Positions 1 through 8,034 of a stretch of 20,029 bases of DNA are shown here, piece by piece. Both the position numbers and the translations under genes were made by a program. The notes under the pieces are model-generated. The model saw only the letters and a program-made list of their open reading frames with translations. It did no database searches and was not told where the DNA came from. Source of the stretch: Methanosphaera sp. (GTDB lineage Archaea; Methanobacteriota; Methanobacteria; Methanobacteriales; Methanobacteriaceae); the NCBI GenBank assembly GCA_017430835.1, contig JAFRMD010000143.1:1-20029 (forward strand), in the 5' to 3' direction. Within the stretch, counting starts at the first letter, position 1, and every line of letters starts with the position of its first letter.

Positions 1-62
<62 letters not shown>

Positions 63-66
63 TAAA

Positions 67-141
<75 letters not shown>

Positions 142-160
142 AATGCATAAATTAATCTAG

Positions 161-233
161 AGCCTCAGGAGGGAATTGAACCCCCGACCGCTTGATTACA
201 AGTCAAGCGCTCCACCGACTGAGCTACTGAGGC
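161..233 (-). tRNA. tRNA-Thr (UGU)
   Basis: A complete cloverleaf on the minus strand: acceptor strands GCCTCAG and CTGAGGC pair, anticodon stem CTTGA/TCAAG closes loop CTTGTAA with anticodon TGT (Thr), and the T-loop is TTCAATT. The discriminator base is U and CCA is not encoded. It is the promoter-proximal gene of the Thr-Pro-Tyr cluster. Confidence 0.95.
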
Positions 234-251
234 ACCCTTTTATTTCCAACC

Positions 252-262
252 AAATATACATA
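252..262 (-). promoter_or_regulatory. TATA box of the tRNA cluster
   Basis: On the minus strand the motif TATGTATATTT is centred about 24 bases before the first base of tRNA-Thr. That is the usual distance for an archaeal TATA box when the tRNA starts at or near the transcript start. The assignment rests on motif and distance only. Confidence 0.6.
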
Positions 263-362
263 ATAGGTTAGAAGTCATTTATTATTTAAATACTTCTTAA
301 TATATAAAGGTTATGGTATAACTAAGCAAAAATTAAAAAAAGGTTTAAAAAAATAATTTTTA

Positions 363-395
363 TATAATATCCTAAAAAACTAACAAAAAAAATAA
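363..395 (-). terminator. T-rich terminator region after pgk
   Basis: Directly after the pgk stop codon the minus strand carries runs of T (seven at 384-390 and six interrupted at about 370-378), the usual archaeal intrinsic terminator pattern without a needed hairpin. The rest of the 240-395 spacer holds only the tRNA promoter and AT-rich sequence. Confidence 0.45.
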
Positions 396-1625
396 TTAAA
401 GATTATTTCTTTCAGCAGATTCAATTAAAGCTTTTACTGCAGGTAATTCTTCACCAGCAATTAAATTTATACTTGCTCCACCACCACTACTTATATGAGT
501 AACTTCTTCATCCAAATTCATACTACTAGCTGCAGCTGCCAGGTGACCACCACCAATAATTGAAAATCCATTAGATTGTGCAATTGCATTTAATAAATCT
601 TCTGTCCCTAAATTAAATCCTTCTTTTTCAAATACACCTGCAGGTCCATTAGCAAATAGTGTTTGTGCAATTAATATTTTTTCTCTATATATTTCAATTG
701 TTTGTGTACCTATATCATATATTGGTAAGTTTGGAATTTCATCAACGGAATATTCTACTCTAGTATCGTTTTCAAGAATTGCTAAATCTACAGGTACTAA
801 AATTTTTTCTTCATAGTCTTTAAGCATTTCTTTTGCTATATCTATGTATTCCTCATATCCTCTATCTTTGATGAAGTTTTCATTGTATTCTTGGATGTTG
901 TATCCTTTTGCTACTAGGAATATGTTTGCTACCAATCCCGTTGTTAAAATGTAATCGGCTTGGTTTGATTTTAATGCGTTTGCCATTACATTGATTGAGT
1001 CATCAGCTTTTATTCCACCTAATACATATACCCTTGGTTCTTGTGCATTATCAAGTATTCCAAATAATGAGTTTAATTCAAGTTCCATTACTCTTCCAGC
1101 TATTGAAGGCAGTACTTTTGAGAATCCTATTAGGCTTGTTTGTGATCTGTGTGCTGTTGCAAATGCGTCGTTTACGAAGTAGTCTGCAAGTGGGTATAAT
1201 TTTTGTACCAGCAATGAGTTTGCTTGTTCTTCTGCTGATAGTTTTGGCATTTCTTCTGAGAAGAATCGTACATTTTCTAGCAAAACTATTTCACCGTTTA
1301 CTAAATCAGTTATTGTTTTTTGTGCTTGGCTTGAGAATATTGAGTCCACATATTGCACTTCTTTTCCTATTATGTTTGTTAACGCTGCTGCATGTTGTTT
1401 AAGAGTTGTAAAATCTGATTTTCCAGGTCTACTTTGATGTGCAAGGATTACTACTTTGGCTCCATTGTTTGATAGTTCTTCTATTGTTTGTGAATGTAGT
1501 TGCATTCTTGTGTCATCCAATAATTCTCCACTTAATGGATCTACTGGGGAGTTTACATCTACTCTTACCAGTACTGTTTTTCCTTCGAATTCAAAGTCAT
1601 CCATCGTGTTAAAACCATATTTCAT
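396..1625 (-). CDS. pgk: Phosphoglycerate kinase
   Basis: Catalyses the reversible transfer of phosphate between 1,3-bisphosphoglycerate and ADP in cytoplasmic glycolysis/gluconeogenesis. The 409-residue product has the family landmarks in order: substrate-binding VRVDVNSP near residues 20-27, LLENVRF in the N-domain, NDAFATAHRSQTSL, and the C-terminal nucleotide-loop segment GGGHLAAAAS followed by SSGGGASI. Length fits archaeal PGK. The first ATG is supported by a GAGGTAA ribosome-binding site at 1631-1637. It follows tpiA by 30 bases on the same strand, so the two are probably one operon; the pair adjoins in other Methanobacteriales. One oddity: codons ending in C are common up to about position 840 and nearly absent from there to the stop (see findings). 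Function is certain at family level. Confidence 0.97.
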   Translation of the reverse strand: MKYGFNTMDDFEFEGKTVLVRVDVNSPVDPLSGELLDDTRMQLHSQTIEELSNNGAKVVILAHQSRPGKSDFTTLKQHAAALTNIIGKEVQYVDSIFSSQAQKTITDLVNGEIVLLENVRFFSEEMPKLSAEEQANSLLVQKLYPLADYFVNDAFATAHRSQTSLIGFSKVLPSIAGRVMELELNSLFGILDNAQEPRVYVLGGIKADDSINVMANALKSNQADYILTTGLVANIFLVAKGYNIQEYNENFIKDRGYEEYIDIAKEMLKDYEEKILVPVDLAILENDTRVEYSVDEIPNLPIYDIGTQTIEIYREKILIAQTLFANGPAGVFEKEGFNLGTEDLLNAIAQSNGFSIIGGGHLAAAASSMNLDEEVTHISSGGGASINLIAGEELPAVKALIESAERNNL

Positions 1626-1630
1626 TATTA

Positions 1631-1637
1631 TTACCTC
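1631..1637 (-). promoter_or_regulatory. Ribosome-binding site of pgk
   Basis: Minus-strand GAGGTAA sits 5 bases before the ATG at 1625 and so favours this start over the in-frame ATG seven codons later. Confidence 0.6.
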
Positions 1638-1655
1638 TTTTTTGTGTTTAGGGGT

Positions 1656-2327
1656 TTATATTAAACTTACTAAATCTACTAAAGCTTGTTTTTGATTTTC
1701 TGCTTTGATAATGCCTGATGCTAATAATACTCCCTGTGTTCCTAGTTCCAGTGCTGCTTTCAGGTCTTCACCAGTGGATATTCCTGCTCCACATAATACG
1801 TTTATGTTTTTGTTTATTTTGTGAATTTCTTTTACTGTATTTTCCACTATTTCAGGGTTGGCTTTTGATACTGGTATTCCAGTTCCTATCAATTCAGGTG
1901 GTTCTATTGCTATGTAGTCTGGGTCGAATGATGCTGCTGCCGCACTAGTTTTAACATTGTTTGTACATAGTACACTTGTTAGATTTAATTCTTTGCTTTT
2001 TTCTACTATTGTGTCTATGTCTGCGAGTGTTAGTCTTTGTTCTGAGTGGTTAATTAATGTTCCTTTAATTCCTGTTTCCTGTAGTGCTTCAGGTAAGGTT
2101 GATCCTGTGTGTCCTCCAGGTGTGATTGCATCCATGTGTTGTGAGTATACAGGTATGTCTACTGCTTCTATTATGGGGTAGAGGTCTACTGCTTGTGGTG
2201 CAATTGCCATATTTACTCCTGTTTCTTGGCTTGCTTCTTCAACATATTTTGATAGTTGAATTGCATTTTTACCTGTGGACTCTGTGTATGTTTTATAATT
2301 TAGTATTATTATTGGTGTTTTACTCAT
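1656..2327 (-). CDS. tpiA: Triosephosphate isomerase (archaeal type)
   Basis: Interconverts dihydroxyacetone phosphate and glyceraldehyde 3-phosphate in the cytoplasm. The 223-residue length is typical of the short archaeal tetrameric enzyme (bacterial and eukaryotic forms are near 250). Visible active-site residues are Asn10 and Lys12 in LNYKTY, His94 in INHSEQR, and catalytic Glu142 in AIEPPELIGTG. The phosphate-binding loops appear as CGAGISTGED and VLLASGI. The start ATG is preceded by AGGTAA about 7 bases upstream. It is the first gene of a tpiA-pgk pair reading left, placed back to back with the surface-protein gene at 2594. Confidence 0.97.
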   Translation of the reverse strand: MSKTPIIILNYKTYTESTGKNAIQLSKYVEEASQETGVNMAIAPQAVDLYPIIEAVDIPVYSQHMDAITPGGHTGSTLPEALQETGIKGTLINHSEQRLTLADIDTIVEKSKELNLTSVLCTNNVKTSAAAASFDPDYIAIEPPELIGTGIPVSKANPEIVENTVKEIHKINKNINVLCGAGISTGEDLKAALELGTQGVLLASGIIKAENQKQALVDLVSLI

Positions 2328-2472
2328 ATCTTTTACCTACTAAAAAATTTTATTATATTATTATTATGTTTGTCATTATTAGTTAATTTAATTATTAGAT
2401 TAGATGATTGTGTTTTTCTTTTATTTTTTGTAGTAGGGGTATGTGTTTTTTGTTTAGAAAATTAGGTTTAAT

Positions 2473-2506
2473 GTCATATTTATAATTATGATAGGATAAT
2501 TATGAC
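2473..2506. promoter_or_regulatory. Inverted repeat in the divergent tpiA / surface-protein spacer
   Basis: Two copies of the self-complementary octamer ATAATTAT (2482-2489 and 2496-2503) flank the 6-base centre GATAGG, and GTCAT (2473) and ATGAC (2502-2506) form outer arms. It lies about midway in the 266-base spacer between divergent genes, a sensible place for a shared operator. No regulator is identified; the AT-rich background makes chance symmetry possible. Confidence 0.35.
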
Positions 2507-2544
2507 ATATTTGATTATACTATTATTTAAACATAAATTTTATT

Positions 2545-2562
2545 GCGAATTAATTTATTCGC
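2545..2562 (+). promoter_or_regulatory. Hairpin/operator-like inverted repeat before the surface-protein gene
   Basis: GCGAAT (2545-2550) and ATTCGC (2557-2562) are perfect 6-base arms around TAATTT, ending 31 bases before the ATG at 2594. The GC in the arms stands out in a spacer that is otherwise nearly all A and T. An AT-rich TATA-like stretch (about 2530-2541) precedes it, so it would fall at the transcript start or in the 5' leader. Confidence 0.4.
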
Positions 2563-2593
2563 TGTTTAACATTTATTATGATTATTAAATCTA

Positions 2594-4741
2594 ATGAGCA
2601 TGAATGACATGTCTAAGAAATATGTATGTGCATTGTTCATGTTATTTTGTATTTTGACTTTAACATGTGCTTATGCTAATGAAGATCAGAGTACTTCTGA
2701 TCATTCTGTTTCTGTTAGCACTGCAAGTCATGCTCAAGATTCTACTAATTTAAAGGATGTAAAAGTAAGTTCTAAGTCAGATAAATCATTTGCTAAACAA
2801 TCTGTTAGTTCTAGTTCTGATGCTAAATCCGATTCATCAGACGCATCTGGCAATGCTGTTAGTGTTGATTCCAATTCTGAAGTAGAATCAGATGTATCTA
2901 ATTTTGAATCCTATAATAACCCGGAAAACAGTTTAGATTCAGATACAACAGATGTTGATTCATTCAATATTGTTGATTTAGATGATTCTGATTTAAAAGT
3001 TTCGGAAGTTAGTTCAATTTCTTTATTGAAGAAAGACGGTTCAAAAGATACGAAAGGTTCTACTTCTTATTATTCAGATGAGTTGAACATAACTGATTAT
3101 GATGTATCATTTATCCCTAATGAAAACAGTATAAATATATCTGTTTCTACCGAAGATGTCAATTATGCAGATGATAAGACTGCTTTTAATTTTTCGGATC
3201 TTGATTTATCAGTTATCCCTAGTTCAAAACCACAGACTCTTAATTTGTCTATTCTATTGTCTAGTTTAAATCTCACGAATAAGAATAAAGAATTACAGAA
3301 GAAGGAATCCTTGAATTTATCAGATCTTGAAGTTTACTTTTTACCTACTGCGGATTCGTCGCGTCTTAATTTAACAATCAGAATACCCGAATTTAGATAT
3401 ACTGACCATAAAAAGACCAAATTTGTGTTTAAAGATCTTGATTTGAATATTATGCCTAATTTGAAAAAATCAGATCTTGATATTTCCGTTTTAATGTCTA
3501 GTTTAAAACTAATCAATAAGAAGGAAAATGCGGTTAATTTAACTAACCTTAAATTAGGAATTAGTACATCTGGTAAAAATTCATCAAAACTTAATTTGTC
3601 TATTTATATGGATGGTTTAAAGTATGCCGATAGTAATAAGACTAAAATTAAGATGGATGGTGTTAATTTTACATTAATTCCAAGTAGTGGTTCAGACTTT
3701 AATAGTTCAATCGTCATTTCTGATTTAAATTATACTGGAAAGAATCAAAACGGTTCTAATCTTACTGGATTTAATTTGAGTGTTTAAACTTCACAGATAT
3801 TAACACCACTGGAATTAATTTATCTGGTGCCGACTTATCCAAGTTTATATCAAGTTTCAACACATCGAATATTGATATAAATAAAATTTTTACCAATATG
3901 TTCAACCAAAGTAACTATGAATATCAGATACCATCAATTTACAATAATGGTTTTAATTTATCTGATTTAAGCAAATATGGATTAGATTTATCAAAAATTA
4001 ATTTTACTAAGATGATGGATGGTTTTAATTTAACTGTATTGACTTTAGTAAGATGGGTGATGGTTTTGACTTATCAAACTTTAACCTTAGCAAAATCTTT
4101 ACTGGTTTTAACCTTTCTGACGCTGACTTCACTAAGATGATGTCAGATATGAACATGTCTGGATTTAATATGAATGGCGGATTTGATTTATCTAAACTCA
4201 ATATGTCAAACATGAATTTATCAGATTATGATCTTTCACATTTCATAACTGATATGGATTTATCCAGCATGAATTAACGGACATGTTTGCGGGCTTTAAT
4301 CTTGGTGAAATGGACTTTTCTAATATGATGAATAATTTTAACTTAGAAGAATTATTTAAAGTATTCTTTAATACGGCCCCAACAAGCAATGCAAACAAGG
4401 TTGTGGCTGTTGGAGACAATAAAATCGTTCGAACATCATCACAAAGCGTGTCTAACAGTAAAGTCTTTACTGTAAAACGATTATCAGATAATAAATTCAT
4501 ATGTAACAATATGTTTACTTTAGAAGCATTGAATAAATTGTTTGATGTTGATTTGATGAATGGACATCTGATAGTTTATATTGATGGCGAAAAAGTATTT
4601 GAAGGTGATGTTAACGGTGATTTATCTAAAGTTCTGTTTGAAATTGTAGAGAAATATCTTGGTGAACATGAAGTAAAAGTAGAATTTACTGGCAGTGACG
4701 GTGAAACAAAAACATTTACTGAAAAGATAACTGTTGAATAG
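2594..4741 (+). pseudogene. Secreted repeat-rich surface protein, broken by three frameshifts
   Basis: No known family is recognised. The first segment (2594-3787, 397 codons) has a signal peptide at residues 8-28 ending CAYA, a Ser/Asp-rich stretch to about residue 150, then about six imperfect units of roughly 37 residues built on a LNLSDLDLSxIPSS-type pattern. The same style continues in another phase to a stop at 4138-4140, then in a third phase from about 4041 to 4277, then in the original phase to 4741. The middle parts read as pentapeptide-like FNLSD/ADFTK units. The last about 100 residues (from about 4400) look like a compact beta-rich domain. Restoring one base near 3785, 4038 and 4275 gives one 716-residue protein with about 30 N-x-S/T sequons and no C-terminal membrane anchor. 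No clear ribosome-binding site precedes the ATG; ATGs at 2600 and 2609 are alternatives. It may be a decayed adhesin-like gene or an intact one with sequence errors. Confidence 0.7.
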
Positions 4742-4755
4742 CCTTCAACTTTATC

Positions 4756-4770
4756 TTTTTTAGTATTTTT
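4756..4770 (+). terminator. T-tract terminator after the surface-protein gene
   Basis: Two T-runs (six at 4756-4761, five at 4766-4770) follow the stop at 4741 by 15-30 bases, matching the T-rich ends of archaeal transcripts. The rest of the spacer to 4887 is AT-rich with a TATA-like TTTTATAC near 4824-4831 that could serve taw1. Confidence 0.45.
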
Positions 4771-4887
4771 AATACTCTAAACCTTAATAATTATAGTAGA
4801 AATTTTTTATGGTTTAAATTTTTTTTATACGAACTCTTTTTTTGAATAATAACTTTTTATCAAATTAATAACAAACAGTTATATGAT

Positions 4888-5835
4888 ATGTTAATTTCAG
4901 ATAGTAAACGTAAAAATTTAGAGAAAAAAGGTTATAGGTTTGCAGGGGTTCATTCTCATGCTGCCAATAAGATTTGTCATTGGACTCGTAAGAGCATTGT
5001 TGATGATGGTGTTTGTTATAAGGAACAGTTTTATGGCATTAAGAGCCATCGTTGTCTGCAGATGTCTCCTGCTATACCTTATTGTCAGCATAAGTGTCTT
5101 TTCTGTTGGAGAGATACTGATATTACCAAGACTTCATGGGATAGTGATGATTATGATGATCCCAAGACCATTATAGAGGATTGTGTTGCCAATCAGAAAC
5201 AGTTGTTGTGTGGTTATTTTGGTAATGATAATTCCAATCCGAAGAAGTTGGAGGAGTGTGTTAAACCTAATAATGCTGCTATGAGTTTAGCTGGTGAGCC
5301 TTTACTTTATCCCGAGATTAATCAGTTGATTCATGAATTTAAGCGGCAGGATTTTACTACTTTTCTTGTTAGTAATGGTGAAGCTCCTGATAAAATCGCA
5401 GCACTTACTGAGGAGGAGCCTACCCAGTTGTATGTTTCTCTTGATGCTCCAAATGAGGATGTGTATCGAAAGGTTTGTCTTCCACAGGTTGAAAATGGTT
5501 GGGAGAAATTGCAGGAAAGTCTTGCTTTGTTAAGTACTCTTGACACTCGTAAGGTGTTGCGTATTACGTCCGTTAAGGATTTGAATATGTGCAATGCCGA
5601 GGAGTATGCTAAGATTATTTCTAAGTGTGATATTGATTATGTTGAGATTAAGGCTTACATGTTTGTAGGTGATTCTCGTAACAGGCTTGAGTGGGAGAAT
5701 ATGCCTAAGACTGTTGATATTCAGAAATTTGCTTCTGATGTTGCTATGCATGCCGGTCTTGACGTGATTGATGAGGTTGAGAAAAGTAGGGTTTTACTTC
5801 TTGGTGACAAAAAACCAAAAAAGTATAATAACTAG
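4888..5835 (+). CDS. taw1: S-adenosylmethionine-dependent tRNA 4-demethylwyosine synthase (Taw1/TYW1)
   Basis: A radical SAM enzyme that condenses pyruvate carbons onto N1-methylguanosine at position 37 of tRNA-Phe, building the tricyclic wyosine base. The 315-residue product has the radical-SAM cluster motif C66-x3-C70-x2-C73 (YCQHKCLFCWRD) and three upstream cysteines C30, C43 and C56. These match the spacing that holds the second 4Fe-4S cluster in the Methanocaldococcus enzyme (13, 13, then 10 residues to the radical-SAM motif). SLAGEPLLYPEI and YVSLDAP are further family segments. No strong ribosome-binding site precedes the ATG, so a short leader or leaderless start is possible. Its codons end mostly in T or G (38 of the first 50), unlike most other genes here. 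It is followed 32 bases later by the DUF1002 gene. Confidence 0.95.
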   Translation: MLISDSKRKNLEKKGYRFAGVHSHAANKICHWTRKSIVDDGVCYKEQFYGIKSHRCLQMSPAIPYCQHKCLFCWRDTDITKTSWDSDDYDDPKTIIEDCVANQKQLLCGYFGNDNSNPKKLEECVKPNNAAMSLAGEPLLYPEINQLIHEFKRQDFTTFLVSNGEAPDKIAALTEEEPTQLYVSLDAPNEDVYRKVCLPQVENGWEKLQESLALLSTLDTRKVLRITSVKDLNMCNAEEYAKIISKCDIDYVEIKAYMFVGDSRNRLEWENMPKTVDIQKFASDVAMHAGLDVIDEVEKSRVLLLGDKKPKKYNN

Positions 5836-5867
5836 TTTGTATTATTATATTTAGAGGTGAACTTATT

Positions 5868-6863
5868 ATGAATGGAAAATCTATTTGTGCAATTGTAATT
5901 GTATTAATTGCCATTGCCCTGTTTGTACCATTTGGATCTTCGGATCATGTGGATGGTACTAGTAATGTGGTTGTTACTTATGGTGAGACCACATACAATA
6001 ATGCAAATTATAAAAGTTTTGTAGATGATTATTTTAATGTAAACAATGCTAAGGAAACTGTCATTACTGCAAATGATGTGAATAAGATTTCTTCTGGTAT
6101 TAGTCAGAGGACTTACAATTCAAATCAAGTATTTTCTTGTGCTATGGTTGATTTAAGCAGTAACAACAATATTCGTATTGATGTTGATACTTCTAAGATT
6201 ACTATGGTTACTCCTAGCATGTATAAGTCTGCTCTTGATTCTGCTGGTATCACTAAGGGTAATGTGAAAATTACCAGTCCTGTTAGTGCTACTGGTGAGA
6301 GTGCTCTTGCTGGTGTTATGAAGTCTTATGAGGAAGGTACTGGTACTGTTATTCCAGAAGAGGTTAAGGATGCTGCCAATAATGAATTGTATTCTCAGGC
6401 CGAGGTCGTGAATAATACCAATGCTAGTGCAGATGATATCGCAAATCTTATGGATGAAGTTAAGGATGAGGTTGCAAAGGAGAATACTACTGATAAGCAG
6501 ACTATTGTCAATATTGTGAACAATGTTGCCAGCAATAACAACATTAATATTTCCAATAATGATGTCAATATTTTAGCAAATAGTGTTCAGCAAACACAGT
6601 CTGTTCAGGATCAAGCTTCTGGTTATAAAGATCAGATATCCAATTATGTGAACAGTTCTAGTGCTCAGTCCATTTTTGATAGAATTATGGCCTTTATTGA
6701 TTCATTGTTGCATGGAGGTAATTCTGTTTCAAATGTGAATTCGTCTAATGTTAATATTAATAGTTCTGATGTGGTTGATAAGGCTTCCAATATTGCCGGT
6801 AACGCTTCAGATATTGTTAATAATGCATCAAATGTAGCTAATGATATTAAAAACAAGTTATAA
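5868..6863 (+). CDS. Secreted DUF1002-family protein
   Basis: The function of the family is not known. The 331-residue product starts with a hydrophobic segment (residues 6-21) that can act as a signal peptide or N-terminal anchor, followed by a region typical of DUF1002: VVVTYGETTYNN, an internal SSGISQRTY and VDTSKITMVTP, and a YKSALDSAGI segment with the conserved PVSATGESAL stretch. From about residue 200 the chain is Asn/Ser/Val-rich, with a hydrophobic stretch near residue 270 and a low-complexity tail rich in NSSN/NASN. The same family occurs in Bacillus-type Firmicutes and in gut methanogens, so cross-domain transfer is conceivable. The start is supported by AGAGGTGA at about 5851-5858. 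It lies downstream of taw1 and ends convergent with sucC. The N-terminal domain assignment is from remembered motifs. Confidence 0.75.
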   Translation: MNGKSICAIVIVLIAIALFVPFGSSDHVDGTSNVVVTYGETTYNNANYKSFVDDYFNVNNAKETVITANDVNKISSGISQRTYNSNQVFSCAMVDLSSNNNIRIDVDTSKITMVTPSMYKSALDSAGITKGNVKITSPVSATGESALAGVMKSYEEGTGTVIPEEVKDAANNELYSQAEVVNNTNASADDIANLMDEVKDEVAKENTTDKQTIVNIVNNVASNNNINISNNDVNILANSVQQTQSVQDQASGYKDQISNYVNSSSAQSIFDRIMAFIDSLLHGGNSVSNVNSSNVNINSSDVVDKASNIAGNASDIVNNASNVANDIKNKL

Positions 6864-6871
6864 TTAGTATA

Positions 6872-6896
6872 TTTCTTCTTTCTATTTTTTTAAAAA
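6872..6896. terminator. Convergent terminator region between the DUF1002 gene and sucC
   Basis: A pyrimidine-rich run ending in seven T (6885-6891) serves the plus-strand DUF1002 gene. Immediately beyond it AAAAA (6892-6896) reads as a T-run on the minus strand, downstream of the sucC stop. The 53-base spacer therefore can stop both convergent transcripts. Confidence 0.5.
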
Positions 6897-6916
6897 GGTT
6901 TGTTGAGGGGGAGGGT

Positions 6917-8020
6917 TTAGAAGTTTAGGAGTGATACTGCTTTTTGAGCTGCTTTTTCCATGGATGTTTCGAATGATATTCCATTGTCTGTGAGTATTTT
7001 TTGTCCTATTTCTTCGTTTGTTCCAGTTAGTCTTGTTACTATTGGTACTTTGTGTCCATGTTCTTTTGATATGTTTACTACTGCTCTTGCAACGTCGTCT
7101 GCTCTTGTTATTCCTCCAAGTACGTTTAGGAATATTACCTGTACATTAGGGTTTTGAAGTACTAATTCTATTGCTCGTGTTACACTTTCTTCGGATGCTC
7201 CTCCACCTACATCAAGAAATGTTGCTGGTTTTGCTCCGTAGAATTCTATTAAGTCCATTCCAGTTAGTGTGAGTCCTGCTCCATTTCCTATTACTGCTAT
7301 GTTTCCATCTAGTTTTACGTATGCAAATTCGTCGTCTTTGAAGTCATCAAATTGTTTTAGTTTTGTGTGTCTGAAGAATGCATCATCATCTATTGCCATT
7401 TTTGCATCTGCTGCTATGAATCCTTTTTCTGTTTTTATTAGTGGGTTTATTTCTGCTACTGTTGCATCGTATTCATTGAATGCTTGGTATAGTTTCCAGA
7501 TGAATTGTCCTACTGCTGCTACTTCGCTTGTGTCTACTCCCATTTTTAGTGCTATGTTTCTTGCTTGGTATGGCATGAATTCTTCGAGTGGTTCTATGTA
7601 TTGTTTTACTATTTTTTCTGGTGTTTCTTTTGCTACTTGTTCAATGTCCATTCCACCAGACATACTTGCCATAATTAGTGGTTTTTTTGCGTTTCTATCT
7701 AGGATGATTGATAAATAGTATTCGTCAAGGATTCCTTCTATTTTTTCTTCAATTAATACTTTGGTTACTTTTTCTCCTTTTATTGTTTTTTTGAAGAGTT
7801 CTTTTGTTTTTTCTTCTGCTTCAACGTGTGTGTCTGCAAAGAGAATTCCACCGGCTTTTCCTCTTCCTCCAATTAGTACTTGTGATTTTACAGCTACTGG
7901 TGATCCTATTGTTGCTGCTCTTTCTTTAGCTTCTTCTGGTGAGTTTGCCAAGTAACTCTCTGGTACTTTTATTCCATTTAGTCTGAATATATTTTTTGCT
8001 ACGTATTCATGTATGTTCAT
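6917..8020 (-). CDS. sucC: Succinate-CoA ligase (ADP-forming), beta subunit
   Basis: Forms or cleaves succinyl-CoA with ATP/ADP together with an alpha subunit (SucD), which is not in this window. The 367-residue chain opens with the family start MNIHEYVAKNIF. An ATP-grasp region contains KSQVLIGGRGKAGG (residues 45-58) and LIEEKIEG. EINPLI and AADAKMAIDDDAFFRH carry metal/nucleotide-binding residues, and the ligase domain has GNGAGLTLTGMDLI, DVGGGA and LNVLGGITRADDVA. It is the last gene of the kor operon, 14 bases after korC. Placing sucC with 2-oxoglutarate:ferredoxin oxidoreductase fits the incomplete reductive TCA branch of Methanobacteriales, in which succinate is activated to succinyl-CoA and then carboxylated to 2-oxoglutarate for biosynthesis. 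Confidence 0.96.
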   Translation of the reverse strand: MNIHEYVAKNIFRLNGIKVPESYLANSPEEAKERAATIGSPVAVKSQVLIGGRGKAGGILFADTHVEAEEKTKELFKKTIKGEKVTKVLIEEKIEGILDEYYLSIILDRNAKKPLIMASMSGGMDIEQVAKETPEKIVKQYIEPLEEFMPYQARNIALKMGVDTSEVAAVGQFIWKLYQAFNEYDATVAEINPLIKTEKGFIAADAKMAIDDDAFFRHTKLKQFDDFKDDEFAYVKLDGNIAVIGNGAGLTLTGMDLIEFYGAKPATFLDVGGGASEESVTRAIELVLQNPNVQVIFLNVLGGITRADDVARAVVNISKEHGHKVPIVTRLTGTNEEIGQKILTDNGISFETSMEKAAQKAVSLLNF

Positions 8021-8034
8021 GATTTTTTTCTCCT

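Noticed and set aside
995..1402. Plus-strand ORFs opposite pgk, tpiA and the kor genes (for example 995-1402, 8322-8837, 9479-9988)
   Set aside because: They are Leu/Val/Ser-rich antisense readings of well-recognised genes and have no family resemblance of their own.
2578..2593. ATG at 2578 as the start of the surface-protein gene
   Set aside because: It is in a different phase from the signal-peptide frame.
3770..4290. Programmed -1 ribosomal frameshifting in the surface-protein gene
   Set aside because: TTTAAAC at 3783-3789 looks like a slippery heptamer, but its codon phase is that of the downstream frame, not the upstream one. No slippery site fits the third junction either, so base loss explains the pattern better.
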